The notes under the pieces: generated by a model | Told to the model about the DNA's origin: nothing | What the model saw: only the letters and a program-made list of their open reading frames with translations | The model's database searches: none | Position numbers and translations under genes: made by a program | Shown: piece by piece, positions 38,009 through 47,479 of the stretch | Numbering within the stretch: the first letter of the stretch is position 1 | How the letters are laid out: every line of letters starts with the position of its first letter | NCBI GenBank assembly: GCA_937934745.1 | Contig: CALGZC010000044.1 | Coordinates: 1 to 55,725, forward strand | From: an uncultured Blastocatellia bacterium | GTDB lineage: Bacteria; Acidobacteriota; Blastocatellia; Chloracidobacteriales; Chloracidobacteriaceae | Direction of reading: 5' to 3' | DNA: 55,725 nucleotides

Positions 38009-39394
38009 TCACTCTTTATCCTGCCCGGATGGTGGCCCAACCGCCAACAAGTTCGGCTTGCTTTCGGAAAGCGGGTTGGTTCGCGGTGTCAGCGGGCCGC
38101 TGTGACGCTCCAAGCGCAGGCGAACCGAGCGGGCATGGCCGTCCAAGCCCTCGGCATCGGCCAGGCAGGCAATGAGGTCGGCCGTTTTGGCCAACCGCCG
38201 CAGGCTGTAGCGGATGACATTTGTCCGGCGGACAAAATCGTACACGCCAAGTGGCGAGAAAAAGCGCGCGCTGCCGCCCGTCGGTAGAACATGGCTTGGG
38301 CCGGCAAAGTAGTCGCCGACTGCCTCCGCCGACGCCGGGCCGACGAACACCGCGCCGGCACAGGTGATCTCTTCCGCCAGGCACTCCGGCTCGGCCGTCA
38401 GGACCTCAACATGCTCCGGCGCGATACGATTCACCAACCGAACCCCCTCGGCGAGCGAAGGCACAAGGAAAATTGCCCCAAAGCGGTCCAGCGCCGCCGT
38501 GACGACGTCACACCGGGAAAGCGTTGCGGCCTGATAGGTGAGTTGTTCCGCAACCGCGTTTGCCAGCGCTTCGCTAGGTGTCACGCAGATGGCAGCCGCG
38601 AACTCGTCATGCTCGGCCTGCGCCAGCAGGTCGGCGGCGACCAACACCGGGTCGGCCGTGTCATCGGCGATAACAACGACTTCACTTGGCCCGGCAACGG
38701 CATCCACGTCCACCACCCCATACACCTGGCGCTTCGCTTCGGTGACATAGCGGTTGCCCGGACCGACAATCTTTACCACCCGCGGAATGCTTTCAGTTCC
38801 ATACGCCAGCGCCGCAATGGCCTGCGCACCGCTAATGGTGTAAATTTCTTTCACACCGACTTCGACCAAAGCAGCAGCCAGCACTGGGCGAGACAGGAAA
38901 GTTTTCGCCGGCGTCACGGCGACCAGGCGTGGGACACCGGCCACCTGCGCCGGAATGGCCGTCATAAGCACCGTCGAGGGATAAGCCGCTTGTCCGCCGG
39001 GGATGTACAGCCCCACAGTGTCAAGCGGTTGCACACGGTGGACAAGCCGCACACCGTCCGGTTGCTCCAGGACACGTGTGTATTCGCGTTGGAGTTCATG
39101 AAAACGCCGGATATTGCCGGCAGCTTCCCGCAAAGCCAGGCGAACCTCATCGGGCGTTTGCGCGGCCAGTTTCTCCAGCAGGACAGAGTCAACCTGGACG
39201 TTCTGCGGTGACAGCGAAAGCCCGTCAAACTGCTCTGTGAGTGCAAATAGCCCTCGGTCACCGTCGGTGCGGACAATCCGAATGATGTCGGCGACAGTCC
39301 GGCTGAGGTCTGGATCAGCGCCCGGCGCGTGGCGGTTAAGAATATTGGTCAGACGTGCCTGACCGGCGTCATCATCAAGACGGTAGACATGCAT
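38009..39394 (-). CDS. hisD: Histidinol dehydrogenase
   Basis: HisD (461 residues), the last two oxidations of histidine synthesis. Seen: VQPLDTVGLYIPGGQAAYPSTVLM, the signature DAVAGPSEVVVIADDTADPVLVAADLLAQAEHDE, RIAPEHVEVL, and the zinc/substrate His residues in GPSHVLPTGGSARFFSPLGVYDFVRR. A C-terminal tail of ~25 residues after the core is Pro/Ser-rich. No other his gene lies adjacent. Confidence 0.96.
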   Translation of the reverse strand: MHVYRLDDDAGQARLTNILNRHAPGADPDLSRTVADIIRIVRTDGDRGLFALTEQFDGLSLSPQNVQVDSVLLEKLAAQTPDEVRLALREAAGNIRRFHELQREYTRVLEQPDGVRLVHRVQPLDTVGLYIPGGQAAYPSTVLMTAIPAQVAGVPRLVAVTPAKTFLSRPVLAAALVEVGVKEIYTISGAQAIAALAYGTESIPRVVKIVGPGNRYVTEAKRQVYGVVDVDAVAGPSEVVVIADDTADPVLVAADLLAQAEHDEFAAAICVTPSEALANAVAEQLTYQAATLSRCDVVTAALDRFGAIFLVPSLAEGVRLVNRIAPEHVEVLTAEPECLAEEITCAGAVFVGPASAEAVGDYFAGPSHVLPTGGSARFFSPLGVYDFVRRTNVIRYSLRRLAKTADLIACLADAEGLDGHARSVRLRLERHSGPLTPRTNPLSESKPNLLAVGPPSGQDKE

Positions 39395-39412
39395 AGGGTC
39401 CCACCTTACTCA

Positions 39413-40516
39413 CTACCCAATCGAACGCAGCTCTTCGGTAGCGTTTGCCGCCGCCACTTCCTCATCCGATGCCCGCTGCCGCCCAAAGACAAACGCAATG
39501 CCAACGCTCAAGAAGTACAGCGCCAGCATCGGTACAGCAAAAATCATCATGTTCGGGATGTCGGACGTGGGCGACAGCACGGCTGCCAGCACAAGAATCA
39601 CCATAATGGCTACGCGCCAGATCCGGAGAAGGAAACCGGCCGTCACCAACCCCAGCCGCGCCAGGACAAAGACAATGGTCGGCAACTCAAAGATCAACCC
39701 CAAGCCCAGCACGATCGTGATGATCAGGTCAAAGTACTCATTGACCTCGATCATCGGTTGAAAATCCTTTGCCGTGCTCAATAAAAACGCACAGGCTTGG
39801 GGAAACGCAATGTAGTAACCAAACGCCGCGCCGAGCAGGAAAAAACCCGTTCCTAGAAACAGCACCGGGTAAATGTAGGCCCGCTCATGCCGATACAGTC
39901 CCGGCGCAACAAAAGCGTACAGTTGATAGAGGGCAAAGGGAATAGAAAAAAAGAGCGCCGCATAGAAGGCAACCTTGATGTACAGGTTGAAAGCACCCTG
40001 GACGGTGTGCACCACCAGTTGCCCAAGTGGATCAGGCGTGGCCGCCAAGAGTTCTGCCGCCGGTAATAAGAAGCCCTCCGGCACCACCTGCCGGTTGACA
40101 ACCAGCGGCTGGGCCGTTTCCAAAATACGCTCCCCGCGCTCGTTGCGCCCAAGGCGTGCCGGGACGGTTGTTCCGGCCGGGATCGTCACGCCGTCAATGG
40201 CGACGCCCACGCTGAAGACGTAGGCCACCTGCGTGCCGTCGGGGAGTTCCGCCAGACCGGGCAGCGGCGCAGCGCCCTTGACCTGCGCCAGCCGCGACTT
40301 CTGCAGGGCCTCGGCAACCGGCTTGGCTAGAAAACCGTAAATGGCATCGGCAAACCCCCAGCAGACGATAAAAGCGACGGCGACAAAGGCCACCACGTAC
40401 AACACACGCCGCCGCAGTTCATCGAGATGGTCGAGGAAACCCATCATCCCGGCTTCTTCGACTTCATCGGCGGACGGCTGATTTGGCTTATCGGTCGTTG
40501 CAGAGTTCTGGGGCAT
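39413..40516 (-). CDS. tatC: Twin-arginine translocase subunit TatC with long periplasmic insertion
   Basis: TatC (367 residues), the receptor for twin-arginine signal peptides. The N-terminal signature FLDHLDELRRRVLY precedes TM1 (~40-58); FYAALFFSIPFALYQLYAFVAPGLYRHER marks TM2, and later spans plus SPTSDIPNMMIFAVPMLALY match the family. Typical TatC has a short first periplasmic loop; here ~75 extra residues (~72-168, containing VAIDGVTIPAGTTVPARLG) are inserted. The gene follows tatA/B at 38 bases. Confidence 0.94.
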   Translation of the reverse strand: MPQNSATTDKPNQPSADEVEEAGMMGFLDHLDELRRRVLYVVAFVAVAFIVCWGFADAIYGFLAKPVAEALQKSRLAQVKGAAPLPGLAELPDGTQVAYVFSVGVAIDGVTIPAGTTVPARLGRNERGERILETAQPLVVNRQVVPEGFLLPAAELLAATPDPLGQLVVHTVQGAFNLYIKVAFYAALFFSIPFALYQLYAFVAPGLYRHERAYIYPVLFLGTGFFLLGAAFGYYIAFPQACAFLLSTAKDFQPMIEVNEYFDLIITIVLGLGLIFELPTIVFVLARLGLVTAGFLLRIWRVAIMVILVLAAVLSPTSDIPNMMIFAVPMLALYFLSVGIAFVFGRQRASDEEVAAANATEELRSIG

Positions 40517-40554
40517 GGTAGGTCCCTGAGCACAGTGGCAGAAATGGCATCCGA

Positions 40555-41010
40555 TCAGCCTTCATAGCCGACGGACTCAACGGATGGCGCAGGCGGCAGC
40601 TCCGGTCGGAGGGTACGGTACACACCATCCTCGCCGAGGAGATGCGCGTCCTGCTCTGCCGGGGATGTGATGTCGGCCGGGGCAACCGGTGTATCCGGCC
40701 CAGCCTCGGTCAGAACAGATGTTGCGCGTGTCGGCGTGCGGGGCAAGGTCCCTTCCACCGCCAGGGCATCGGCTGGGAGGGATGGTACCGGTTCAAGGTC
40801 AACGGTCAGGGAGGGCATCGCTTTCAGTAGGCGTGCGCGTTCGCTTTCGACCTCCGCTTCCCAGGTCTGTTTGAACTCATCCGCCGCGCGGCGCAATTGA
40901 GCCATGATTTCACCCAGACGGCGGCCAATTTCGGGAAGCTGCCGCGGACCGAAGATGAAAAAGCCGATCAGAAAGATGAAAATCAGTTCTGGCGTCCCGA
41001 TTCCAAACAT
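40555..41010 (-). CDS. Twin-arginine translocase subunit TatA/TatB
   Basis: A 151-residue Tat component: N-terminal membrane helix FGIGTPELIFIFLIGFFIFGPRQLPEIGRRLGE, then an amphipathic helix and an acidic/Pro-rich tail. FGPRQLPE fits both TatA and TatB; length is more TatB-like. The ATG at 41010 gives the normal start, and the in-frame extension to 41106 was rejected as upstream sequence. Only one TatA/B gene is visible next to tatC, so it may serve both roles or a second copy lies elsewhere. Confidence 0.88.
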   Translation of the reverse strand: MFGIGTPELIFIFLIGFFIFGPRQLPEIGRRLGEIMAQLRRAADEFKQTWEAEVESERARLLKAMPSLTVDLEPVPSLPADALAVEGTLPRTPTRATSVLTEAGPDTPVAPADITSPAEQDAHLLGEDGVYRTLRPELPPAPSVESVGYEG

Positions 41011-41067
41011 TGATTCGTTGACCAGCCCCGAAGCCTGAGATTGTTTGCACAGTGGATGCGCGCCGCG

Positions 41068-41089
41068 CGTACTGTACGCACGTACTGTA
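41068..41089. repeat. Two CGTACTGTA repeats upstream of the tat genes
   Basis: CGTACTGTA occurs at 41068-41076 and 41081-41089 (13-base period). GTACTGTAC is itself nearly palindromic. The pair lies ~60-80 bases upstream of the tatA/B start and could be a regulator site. The rest of the 195-base gap to the ROK gene holds no gene that I can support. Confidence 0.4.
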
Positions 41090-41205
41090 TCCGAGGCAGC
41101 CGCCAAACGCAGCCACCACCGTCAGGTGTGGGGCGCAAGCGGTGTGCCTGGCGCCGACGACGAAGCGTGGGGGCAGCACGCACAAGACGCCGGGGACGGC
41201 GTTGC

Positions 41206-42156
41206 TCACCCACTATCGCCAATGAGGCCCGGTTGGCGGGCGACCTGCGCAACACCGATGGCTGCTCCGACCGTTGCCGGGAGCATACGACAGACGGCGA
41301 AGGACGCCGGTGTCGTTCGCCGCGCAACTTCTTCGCGCACCGGATCGAAGAGCACATTACCGACCGCAACCAATTCACCGCCAATGACCAGCAGTTCCGG
41401 GTTGAGTAAGTTAATGAGACGCGCCGCTGCCATACCAAGGTGCGTCCCGGCACGGGCAATGATAACCTGTGCCAGCTCATCTCCGAGCCGTGCCATGTTG
41501 AGGAGGTCGTCCAATCCAATTTCACGGTCGCGGGGAATGCCGCGTCGTGACAATGACGAAGTACGGTCACGGTACATCCGGTCTTGCGCACGGCGAACGA
41601 GTCCATCGCCACCGATTCGCTCCTGAAGGGTGATGTCTCCATCCACATCCACCGGGTCGTAGCCGATCATACCGGCAATGCCAGTCGCACCACTCCAGAG
41701 TCGCCCCTGGTGAGCCATCGCCGCTCCCACTTCGTAACCGGCCTCGATATAGACGACGGTCTGACACCCCCGCGCGACGCCACACAACAGTTCCCCAACC
41801 AAAGCAGCGGCAGCGCGCGAAGTCAGCTGTGCTGTTCCGATGGTCCCACAGGAGCGGAGTTCGTCAAGCACAACGGCTGACCAGAGGGTTTGTGACTCAC
41901 ACCGGTCGGTGGCGCGGTTGATCATGCCCGGCAGAGCGATCCCCACCCCCCCAAACAGATTGACATCGGCTTCTGTTGCCAGCAGCTCGGCAATGAGCGT
42001 GCGGACGGCGGCCACGGCTTCGGTCGGGGCATGACCGGTCAATGCCCGCTGGCGTTGTGTCACGATCTCCCCGCCGGCGTCACAAACGACCCCCCGTAAA
42101 GCTGTCGCCGTGCACTCAATCCCAATCAGCAAGCGTTCAGACAGGGCGCTCGACAT
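41206..42156 (-). CDS. ROK family protein (glucokinase-like), zinc motif absent
   Basis: A 316-residue ROK-family sugar kinase fold: GIECTATALRGVVCD phosphate loop, VGIALPGMINRATD, a partner region VVYIEAGYEVGAAMAHQGRLWSGATGIAG, and the adenosine motif PELLVIGGELVAVG. The usual zinc-binding CxCGxxGCxE stretch is not present; the position is taken by MIGYDPVDVDGD. There is no N-terminal helix-turn-helix, so it is not a classical ROK repressor. It may be a kinase with altered specificity or an inactive regulator. Upstream lies a 24-base tandem repeat. Confidence 0.82.
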   Translation of the reverse strand: MSSALSERLLIGIECTATALRGVVCDAGGEIVTQRQRALTGHAPTEAVAAVRTLIAELLATEADVNLFGGVGIALPGMINRATDRCESQTLWSAVVLDELRSCGTIGTAQLTSRAAAALVGELLCGVARGCQTVVYIEAGYEVGAAMAHQGRLWSGATGIAGMIGYDPVDVDGDITLQERIGGDGLVRRAQDRMYRDRTSSLSRRGIPRDREIGLDDLLNMARLGDELAQVIIARAGTHLGMAAARLINLLNPELLVIGGELVAVGNVLFDPVREEVARRTTPASFAVCRMLPATVGAAIGVAQVARQPGLIGDSG

Positions 42157-42170
42157 TGTGGCGCTCCTCC

Positions 42171-42218
42171 CTTCTCAAGCGACAGTTGACGGACCTTCCC
42201 AAGGGACAGTTGACGGAG
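42171..42218. repeat. 24-base tandem direct repeat upstream of the ROK gene
   Basis: Two adjacent copies, 42171-42194 and 42195-42218, differ at only a few positions and share GACAGTTGACGGA. They begin 15 bases upstream of the ROK start and may be an operator or a recent small duplication. Confidence 0.6.
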
Positions 42219-42308
42219 CCGGCTTTCCGGCTTGGGATGTCCAGCATACCAAATTCCTGAAGTCAGACGCCAAACGCAGGCGTTGCCCGGGGTCGGGTCC
42301 GCTTCAGT

Positions 42309-42327
42309 CCCCCTCCCACTGAGGGGG
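42309..42327. terminator. GC hairpin between the crtI-like and ROK genes
   Basis: CCCCCTC-CCACT-GAGGGGG forms a perfect 7-base stem. It lies in the 281-base gap downstream of the desaturase (the last gene of the dnaK operon) and could end that transcript, although there is no T-run. Apart from the tandem repeat nearby, the gap holds no visible gene. Confidence 0.4.
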
Positions 42328-42437
42328 GCTAGTCGCGGCGGGGCCCGTGAGCGGGAAAAGTGCCACACACGAATCGGTCGGGCCGCGCAGGGCGCCGGCG
42401 ACCGGTGTCGGGCAGGGATACGCTCTCCAGGGCCGTG

Positions 42438-43940
42438 TTATATCTGACCAGTATCGGCAGCAATGGCCGCCGCGGCAATTTTGCCGGAAAGCAGGACCAG
42501 TGGTATGCCCCCACCGGGGTGCGTTCCGCCGCCGACGAAATACAGGTTCCGCACTTCGCGCGCCCGGATCGGCGGTCGCCAGAAAGCGTTGTGCAAGTTG
42601 TTGGACGAAAGTCCGTAAATGGCTCCACGATGGGCGTTGAACCAGGTTGCAAACCGCTTGGGTGTGAGCCTGTCTTCAAAAACGATGCTTTCCGCCAACC
42701 CTGTTAGCCCGGCCGCTTCAAGTCGCGCCATCACGTGGTTACGGTAGTTCGGCGCTACGTCGTCCCAGTCGTAAGCGTCGCAAACTGCCGGTGCGTTGAC
42801 CATCACGAAGAGGTTCTCACTGCCGGGCGGTGCCTGTGTGGGATCGGTGCGGCTTGTCGCGCAGACGTAAATTGTCGGGTCGGCGGGCGGCAGCAGCCGG
42901 TCGAAAATGTCGGCGAATTCGGCCGGGTAGTCGCTCGAAAAGAAAATGTTGTGGTGGGCCAGCGCGTCAAACTTCCGCGCCGTCCCCAGTAACAAGATGA
43001 ATCCTGAACACGACGGCTCAATGCGCGCTAAACGTTCATCACTGTAAGCACGTCGCCGGACGCCGGGCAACAGCTTGGCGTAGGTGTAGAGTGGGTCGGC
43101 ATTGGAAACCACGACATCGGCCGGCAAAACGTGACCGTCCGCCAACCGGACGCCACGCGCTTGCCCGTCGGCAACGACAATTTCTGCTACCGGTGTGTTC
43201 GTGTGGATGCCAATGCCTTGTGCCTGTGCAACGTGCAGCAGACTTTCGGCAATGCGGTACAGGCCGCCAACCACGTACCACGCACCGAAGGCGAACTCGA
43301 CGTAGGGAATCAGGCAGAATGTTGCCTGCGCCCGATATGGCGACGAGCCATTGTAGGTTGCATAGCGGTTGAACAACTGCCGCAGGTACGGACTGGTGAA
43401 AAACTTGGCCGTCCGGTCGGCAACCGTCTGGAGTGTGACCAAACGCGGCAGTTGGCGCAGGAGGCGTCTGTCGAGTTGCCGCCATAGGTTGCGCCAGTCG
43501 CGAAAGTCGTTGAACAAGAACACCGGTGCCGTTGCCGTGTAAAGCTCGGCGCCGTAACTGAGGAAACGAAAAAAGGCAGCCTCGTCCTGCGGCGCAAGAC
43601 ACCGCAACTGGGCAACGGTTTTCGATACATCGGACGATAGATCGAGCTGTGCACCGTCGGGCCAGCGGTAGCGACAAATCGGATCAAGCGGCTGGAGGGT
43701 GAGATGCTCCTCCAGCCGTGCGCCGGCGACGGCGAACGTTGCGCGGAGGATGTCGGGCAATGTGACCAGCGACGCCCCCGTGTCAAAGGAAAAACCGTCG
43801 GCGACAATCCGGTTGAGCTTGCCGCCGACGGTAGGATTTTTTTCGAGAACCGTGACCTGAAAGCCGCGCGCCCGGAGGTGGAGCGCTGCCGCCAAACCGC
43901 CGAGTCCGGCGCCGACAATGATGACCCGTCGTGCGCTCAT
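42438..43940 (-). CDS. CrtI-family carotenoid/phytoene desaturase
   Basis: FAD-dependent desaturase (500 residues). The N-terminal dinucleotide motif is VIIVGAGLGGLAAALHLRARG, followed by VTVLEKNPTVGGKL and the FDTGASLVTLPDI segment; the C-terminal signature is NLYFVGGGTHPGGGIPLVLLSGK. These are the marks of CrtI/CrtN/CrtD enzymes; the exact carotenoid substrate is not evident. The ATG at 43940 is used because the FAD motif follows directly; 36 further in-frame codons upstream reach into hspR. It lies 16 bases after hspR, so it appears co-transcribed with the heat-shock genes, an unusual link. Confidence 0.9.
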   Translation of the reverse strand: MSARRVIIVGAGLGGLAAALHLRARGFQVTVLEKNPTVGGKLNRIVADGFSFDTGASLVTLPDILRATFAVAGARLEEHLTLQPLDPICRYRWPDGAQLDLSSDVSKTVAQLRCLAPQDEAAFFRFLSYGAELYTATAPVFLFNDFRDWRNLWRQLDRRLLRQLPRLVTLQTVADRTAKFFTSPYLRQLFNRYATYNGSSPYRAQATFCLIPYVEFAFGAWYVVGGLYRIAESLLHVAQAQGIGIHTNTPVAEIVVADGQARGVRLADGHVLPADVVVSNADPLYTYAKLLPGVRRRAYSDERLARIEPSCSGFILLLGTARKFDALAHHNIFFSSDYPAEFADIFDRLLPPADPTIYVCATSRTDPTQAPPGSENLFVMVNAPAVCDAYDWDDVAPNYRNHVMARLEAAGLTGLAESIVFEDRLTPKRFATWFNAHRGAIYGLSSNNLHNAFWRPPIRAREVRNLYFVGGGTHPGGGIPLVLLSGKIAAAAIAADTGQI

Positions 43941-43956
43941 GCCCTTACGCTCCGGC

Positions 43957-44391
43957 TCACCGGTTGAGCAGACCATTGCCATCGGTGGGAGCATACCCCG
44001 GCGGCGGTTTCCGTGAATCAAGCGGCATAATGGGCATCGGTGGAACACGCACCAGCGCGTGGGCAGCGTGCGTGGCCATGTGCTCTCGGATGTACTCCAC
44101 CAGCGCCATCATGTGCTGGTGCATTGTCTCCATTCGGTCGCGCATACCCAGGATGATCTGGACGCCGGCCAAGTTGACCCCCATTTCACGTGTCAGGTTG
44201 AGAATGCACTGCAACCGCTCCAGGTCGGCATCAGTATAGTAGCGCGTGTTGCGCGCCGAACGGGACGGGACCAGCAACCCCTCCCGCTCATACATTCTCA
44301 GCGTCTGCTCGTGAATGCCAAATGTTTCGGCGACCACACCAATCGAGTAGCGGCGTGGTGGCTTGCTTTGTTTCCGCCTGCGTGTCGTCAT
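43957..44391 (-). CDS. hspR: MerR-family heat-shock repressor HspR
   Basis: A 144-residue MerR-type regulator: the helix-turn-helix YSIGVVAETFGIHEQTLRMYEREGLLVPSRSARNTRYYTDADLERL is characteristic of HspR, which represses dnaK operons with DnaK as co-repressor. A coiled-coil dimerisation helix follows and the end is Pro-rich. Order dnaK-dnaJ-hspR matches the HspR operons of actinobacteria, so feedback control is expected. The palindrome at 47453-47472 overlapping the dnaK promoter is the likely operator. Confidence 0.9.
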   Translation of the reverse strand: MTTRRRKQSKPPRRYSIGVVAETFGIHEQTLRMYEREGLLVPSRSARNTRYYTDADLERLQCILNLTREMGVNLAGVQIILGMRDRMETMHQHMMALVEYIREHMATHAAHALVRVPPMPIMPLDSRKPPPGYAPTDGNGLLNR

Positions 44392-44418
44392 GGTTTAGCT
44401 CCCCGCGTCAGTTGGAAG

Positions 44419-45351
44419 TCACCCAACGCCAAGTGACTTCCGTGGGTTTTCTGGATTCAAACGCTCATACTGGCGCAGAAGCTCTTTGGTCTCCTCACTG
44501 ATGACCGAAGGCAGCACGATCTTGACTTCTACATACTGGTCGCCGCGCGTCCCCGGGCTACGCAGCACAGGAAAGCCTTTTTCCCGCAACCGAAACTTTT
44601 GCCCCGACTGCGTCCCCGGTGGAATCCGCAACTGGGCCTTGCCGCCGACGGTCGGCACCTCGATCTTTGCCCCCAAGGCCGCTTCCGGGACGGTGATCGG
44701 AACGGTGCAGTAGATGTTGTCCCCCTTGCGGGTAAAGAACGGATGCGACCCGACGTTGGTGATGAGGTACAGATCGCCCGGCGGGCCACCGTTGACGCCG
44801 GGATACCCCTTGCCGGCAATGCGGACTTTTGAGCCATTGTCCACCCCGGCCGGAATGCGCGCCGTGATGGTCTCGGACGGTCGGCCGCCGATTGGCGGGA
44901 GTGTCACCTTGACGGTCGTCCCCTCCATCGCCTGCTCGAATGAAATTGACACAGTTTGTTCAATGTCACGTCCGGCCTGGGGGAACGGACCGCGCGCGCT
45001 CCCGCGCATGCCGCCAAACATTTCGGCAAAAATATCCCGGAACGAAGCGCCGCTGCCGAAGTCAAAATTACCGAAGTCAAACGGGATGCCACCCGCTGCT
45101 GCGCCGCTTTTCGCTGCCTGTGCATGGGCTTCGGTGTACACTCCAAAGCGGTCGTACACTTTTCGCTTCTCTTCGTCGCCCAGGACGTCAAAGGCCTCCG
45201 AAATGCGCTTGAACTTCTCCTCGGCTGCTTTGTCACCGGGGTTGAGGTCCGGGTGATATTTGCGCGCCAACCGGCGGTAGGCCTTTTTGATTTCGTCTGC
45301 CGAAGCCGTCTTCGGGACGCCGAGCGTGGCATAGTAATCTTGCTTTGCCAT
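44419..45351 (-). CDS. dnaJ: DnaJ-class co-chaperone without zinc finger (CbpA type)
   Basis: J-domain protein (310 residues): J domain with [38 protein letters not shown] (HPD motif present), a Gly-rich/Phe-rich linker ([22 protein letters not shown]), and a C-terminal substrate-binding domain of two beta-sandwich parts ([37 protein letters not shown]). The CxxCxGxG zinc repeats of type I DnaJ are absent, so this is the type II CbpA-like form. It works with DnaK encoded just upstream. Confidence 0.94.
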   Translation of the reverse strand: MAKQDYYATLGVPKTASADEIKKAYRRLARKYHPDLNPGDKAAEEKFKRISEAFDVLGDEEKRKVYDRFGVYTEAHAQAAKSGAAAGGIPFDFGNFDFGSGASFRDIFAEMFGGMRGSARGPFPQAGRDIEQTVSISFEQAMEGTTVKVTLPPIGGRPSETITARIPAGVDNGSKVRIAGKGYPGVNGGPPGDLYLITNVGSHPFFTRKGDNIYCTVPITVPEAALGAKIEVPTVGGKAQLRIPPGTQSGQKFRLREKGFPVLRSPGTRGDQYVEVKIVLPSVISEETKELLRQYERLNPENPRKSLGVG

Positions 45352-45442
45352 GGCTTGCCTCCGCTAGGTCATCGGGACCAGGCACTGCGCCGGTCGGAGC
45401 TGACCGAGGGGCGACACTCAGCCGCTCCGACACAGCGCCGGT

Positions 45443-47347
45443 TTACCGTTTGTCGTCCACGTCAACGTACTCTGCATCAATGACGTTGTCATCCCCCTTG
45501 CCACCCGTGTCCGGCCGACTCGCGCTAGATGCCCCGGCAGCCCGGCCGGCAGCATCCTTGTACATCGCCTCCGACACCTTGTAGGTCGCCTTCTGCAAGC
45601 GGTCACACAGGCTGTTGAGTTCCGACAGCGATGCCGTTTCCAGCTTCGACTTCGCCTCAGACAGCGCGCTTTCGATCTCCGACAAGGTGGACGCCTCAAT
45701 CTTTTCGCGGTTTTCAGACACCAGCTTTTCAGTCGAGTAGATCAGCGAATCCAAGCGGTTCTTGGCTTCAATCCGCTCACGCAACTCGCGGTCTTTCGCC
45801 GCGTTGGCCTCGGCTTCCCGCACCATCCGGTCAATGTCCTCTTTGCTCAGACCTGAGCTGGAGGTGACGGTAATCTTTTGCTCCCGACCTGTTCCCAGGT
45901 CCTTTGCCGTGACATTGACAATGCCGTTGGCGTCGATGTCAAAGGTCACTTCAATCTGCGGCACGCCGCGCGGCGCCGGCGGAATGTCCACCAACCGGAA
46001 GACACCCAGCGTCCGGTTATCGCGCGCCATCGGACGTTCCCCCTGCAAGACGTGCACTTCGACCGAGGTTTGGTTGTCGGTCGCCGTCGAGAAAATCTCG
46101 CTCTTGCGGGTCGGAATCGTCGTATTGCGCGGGATCATGACCGTATTGACACCGCCGAGCGTCTCGATCCCCAGGCTCAGCGGCGTGACATCGAGCAGCA
46201 AGAGGTCCTTGACGTCGCCGGCCAAAACACCTGCTTGGACGGCCGCGCCAATCGCCACCACCTCGTCGGGGTTGACCGACCGGTTGGGTTCTTTGCCGAA
46301 GAACTCCCTGACCATCTGCTGCACTTTGGGGATGCGCGTTGAGCCACCCACCAAAATCACTTCGTCAATCTGCGACGGTTTCAACCCCGCGTCGTCTAGC
46401 GCCTTGCGGCACGGCTCAAGCGTGCGCTGGAGAATGTGATCGACCAGTTGCTCAAACTTCGCCCGCGTCAGCTTCATCACCAGATGCTTCGGACCAGAGG
46501 CATCTGCGGTGATGAAGGGCAGGTTAATCTCGGTTTCCATTGCCGACGACAGCTCGATCTTAGCCTTTTCAGCAGCTTCCTTCAGCCGTTGGAGCGCCAT
46601 CTTGTCGGCCGTCAGATCAATGCCCTGATCCTTCTTAAACTCGCTGACGATCCAATTGATGAGACATTCATCAACGTCGTCACCACCCAAGTGCGTGTCG
46701 CCGTTGGTCGCCTTGACCTCGACGACACCTTCACCGACTTCCAGAATCGAAATGTCAAAGGTCCCGCCCCCGAAGTCGAAGACAGCGATGGTTTCATCTT
46801 TCTTCTTATCCAAACCGTAGGCCAGTGCTGCCGCCGTCGGCTCGTTGACAATGCGCTTGACTTCCAAACCGGCAATCTTGCCGGCGTCTTTGGTCGCCTG
46901 TCGCTGAGCATCATTGAAGTACGCCGGAACGGTGATGACGGCTTCCGTCACCGGTTGCCCCAGGTAGTCCTCGGCCGCCGTTTTCAGCTTTTGCAGCACC
47001 ATGGCGGAAATCTCCGGCGGGGCCCATTCCTTACCGCCGCCTACGAGCCGAACATCGCCATTTGGCCCTTCAATGACTTTGTAGGGGACTTGCTTGACTT
47101 CACCTTTGACCTCGTTGAACCGGCGACCGATGAAACGTTTGACGGAGTAAAAGGTGTTTTCCGGGTTGGTCACCGCCTGACGCTTAGCAACCTGCCCGAC
47201 CAAGCGACTTCCATCCTTCGTAAAGGCCACCACCGATGGCGTCGTCCGCGACCCTTCCGAGTTGGTAATCACGACCGGCTCACCGCCTTCCATGACGGCG
47301 ACCACAGAGTTGGTTGTCCCCAAATCAATCCCGATGATTTTCCCCAT
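45443..47347 (-). CDS. dnaK: Chaperone protein DnaK (Hsp70)
   Basis: Hsp70 chaperone, full length (634 residues): N-terminal [10 protein letters not shown]-type ATP motif ([17 protein letters not shown]), [40 protein letters not shown], linker [19 protein letters not shown] and substrate domain, ending in an acidic tail [15 protein letters not shown]. The ATG at 47347 gives the conserved GKIIGIDLG start; a GTG at 47368 is an alternative. First gene of the dnaK-dnaJ-hspR-desaturase operon, with a clear promoter 100 bases upstream. Confidence 0.98.
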   Translation of the reverse strand: MGKIIGIDLGTTNSVVAVMEGGEPVVITNSEGSRTTPSVVAFTKDGSRLVGQVAKRQAVTNPENTFYSVKRFIGRRFNEVKGEVKQVPYKVIEGPNGDVRLVGGGKEWAPPEISAMVLQKLKTAAEDYLGQPVTEAVITVPAYFNDAQRQATKDAGKIAGLEVKRIVNEPTAAALAYGLDKKKDETIAVFDFGGGTFDISILEVGEGVVEVKATNGDTHLGGDDVDECLINWIVSEFKKDQGIDLTADKMALQRLKEAAEKAKIELSSAMETEINLPFITADASGPKHLVMKLTRAKFEQLVDHILQRTLEPCRKALDDAGLKPSQIDEVILVGGSTRIPKVQQMVREFFGKEPNRSVNPDEVVAIGAAVQAGVLAGDVKDLLLLDVTPLSLGIETLGGVNTVMIPRNTTIPTRKSEIFSTATDNQTSVEVHVLQGERPMARDNRTLGVFRLVDIPPAPRGVPQIEVTFDIDANGIVNVTAKDLGTGREQKITVTSSSGLSKEDIDRMVREAEANAAKDRELRERIEAKNRLDSLIYSTEKLVSENREKIEASTLSEIESALSEAKSKLETASLSELNSLCDRLQKATYKVSEAMYKDAAGRAAGASSASRPDTGGKGDDNVIDAEYVDVDDKR

Positions 47348-47450
47348 AGCTTTTCTGTTGCACTCCACACATCCTTGAAATGAGGTTCACGAAACGCGGC
47401 TGGTATGGTGGGTACAGCCCGCCGGCCGGCGTTGGAACTTCCATGCCTCA

Positions 47451-47479
47451 ACTATAAGATTTGAGTCTTATATTGTCAA
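47451..47479 (-). promoter_or_regulatory. Sigma70-type promoter of dnaK
   Basis: On the minus strand TTGACA (47479-47474), a 17-base spacer, then TATAGT (47456-47451): near-perfect -35 and -10 boxes with ideal spacing. Transcription should start near 47444, leaving a leader of ~97 bases before the dnaK ATG. Confidence 0.85.
47453..47472. promoter_or_regulatory. Palindrome overlapping the dnaK promoter, candidate HspR operator
   Basis: TATAAGA-N6-TCTTATA, a perfect 7-base inverted repeat, fills the promoter spacer and covers most of the -10 box, a position suited to repression. The inner bases include ACTCAA on the minus strand, a half-site of the HAIR consensus (CTTGAGT-N7-ACTCAAG), but the full HAIR arrangement is not present. 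Confidence 0.65.
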
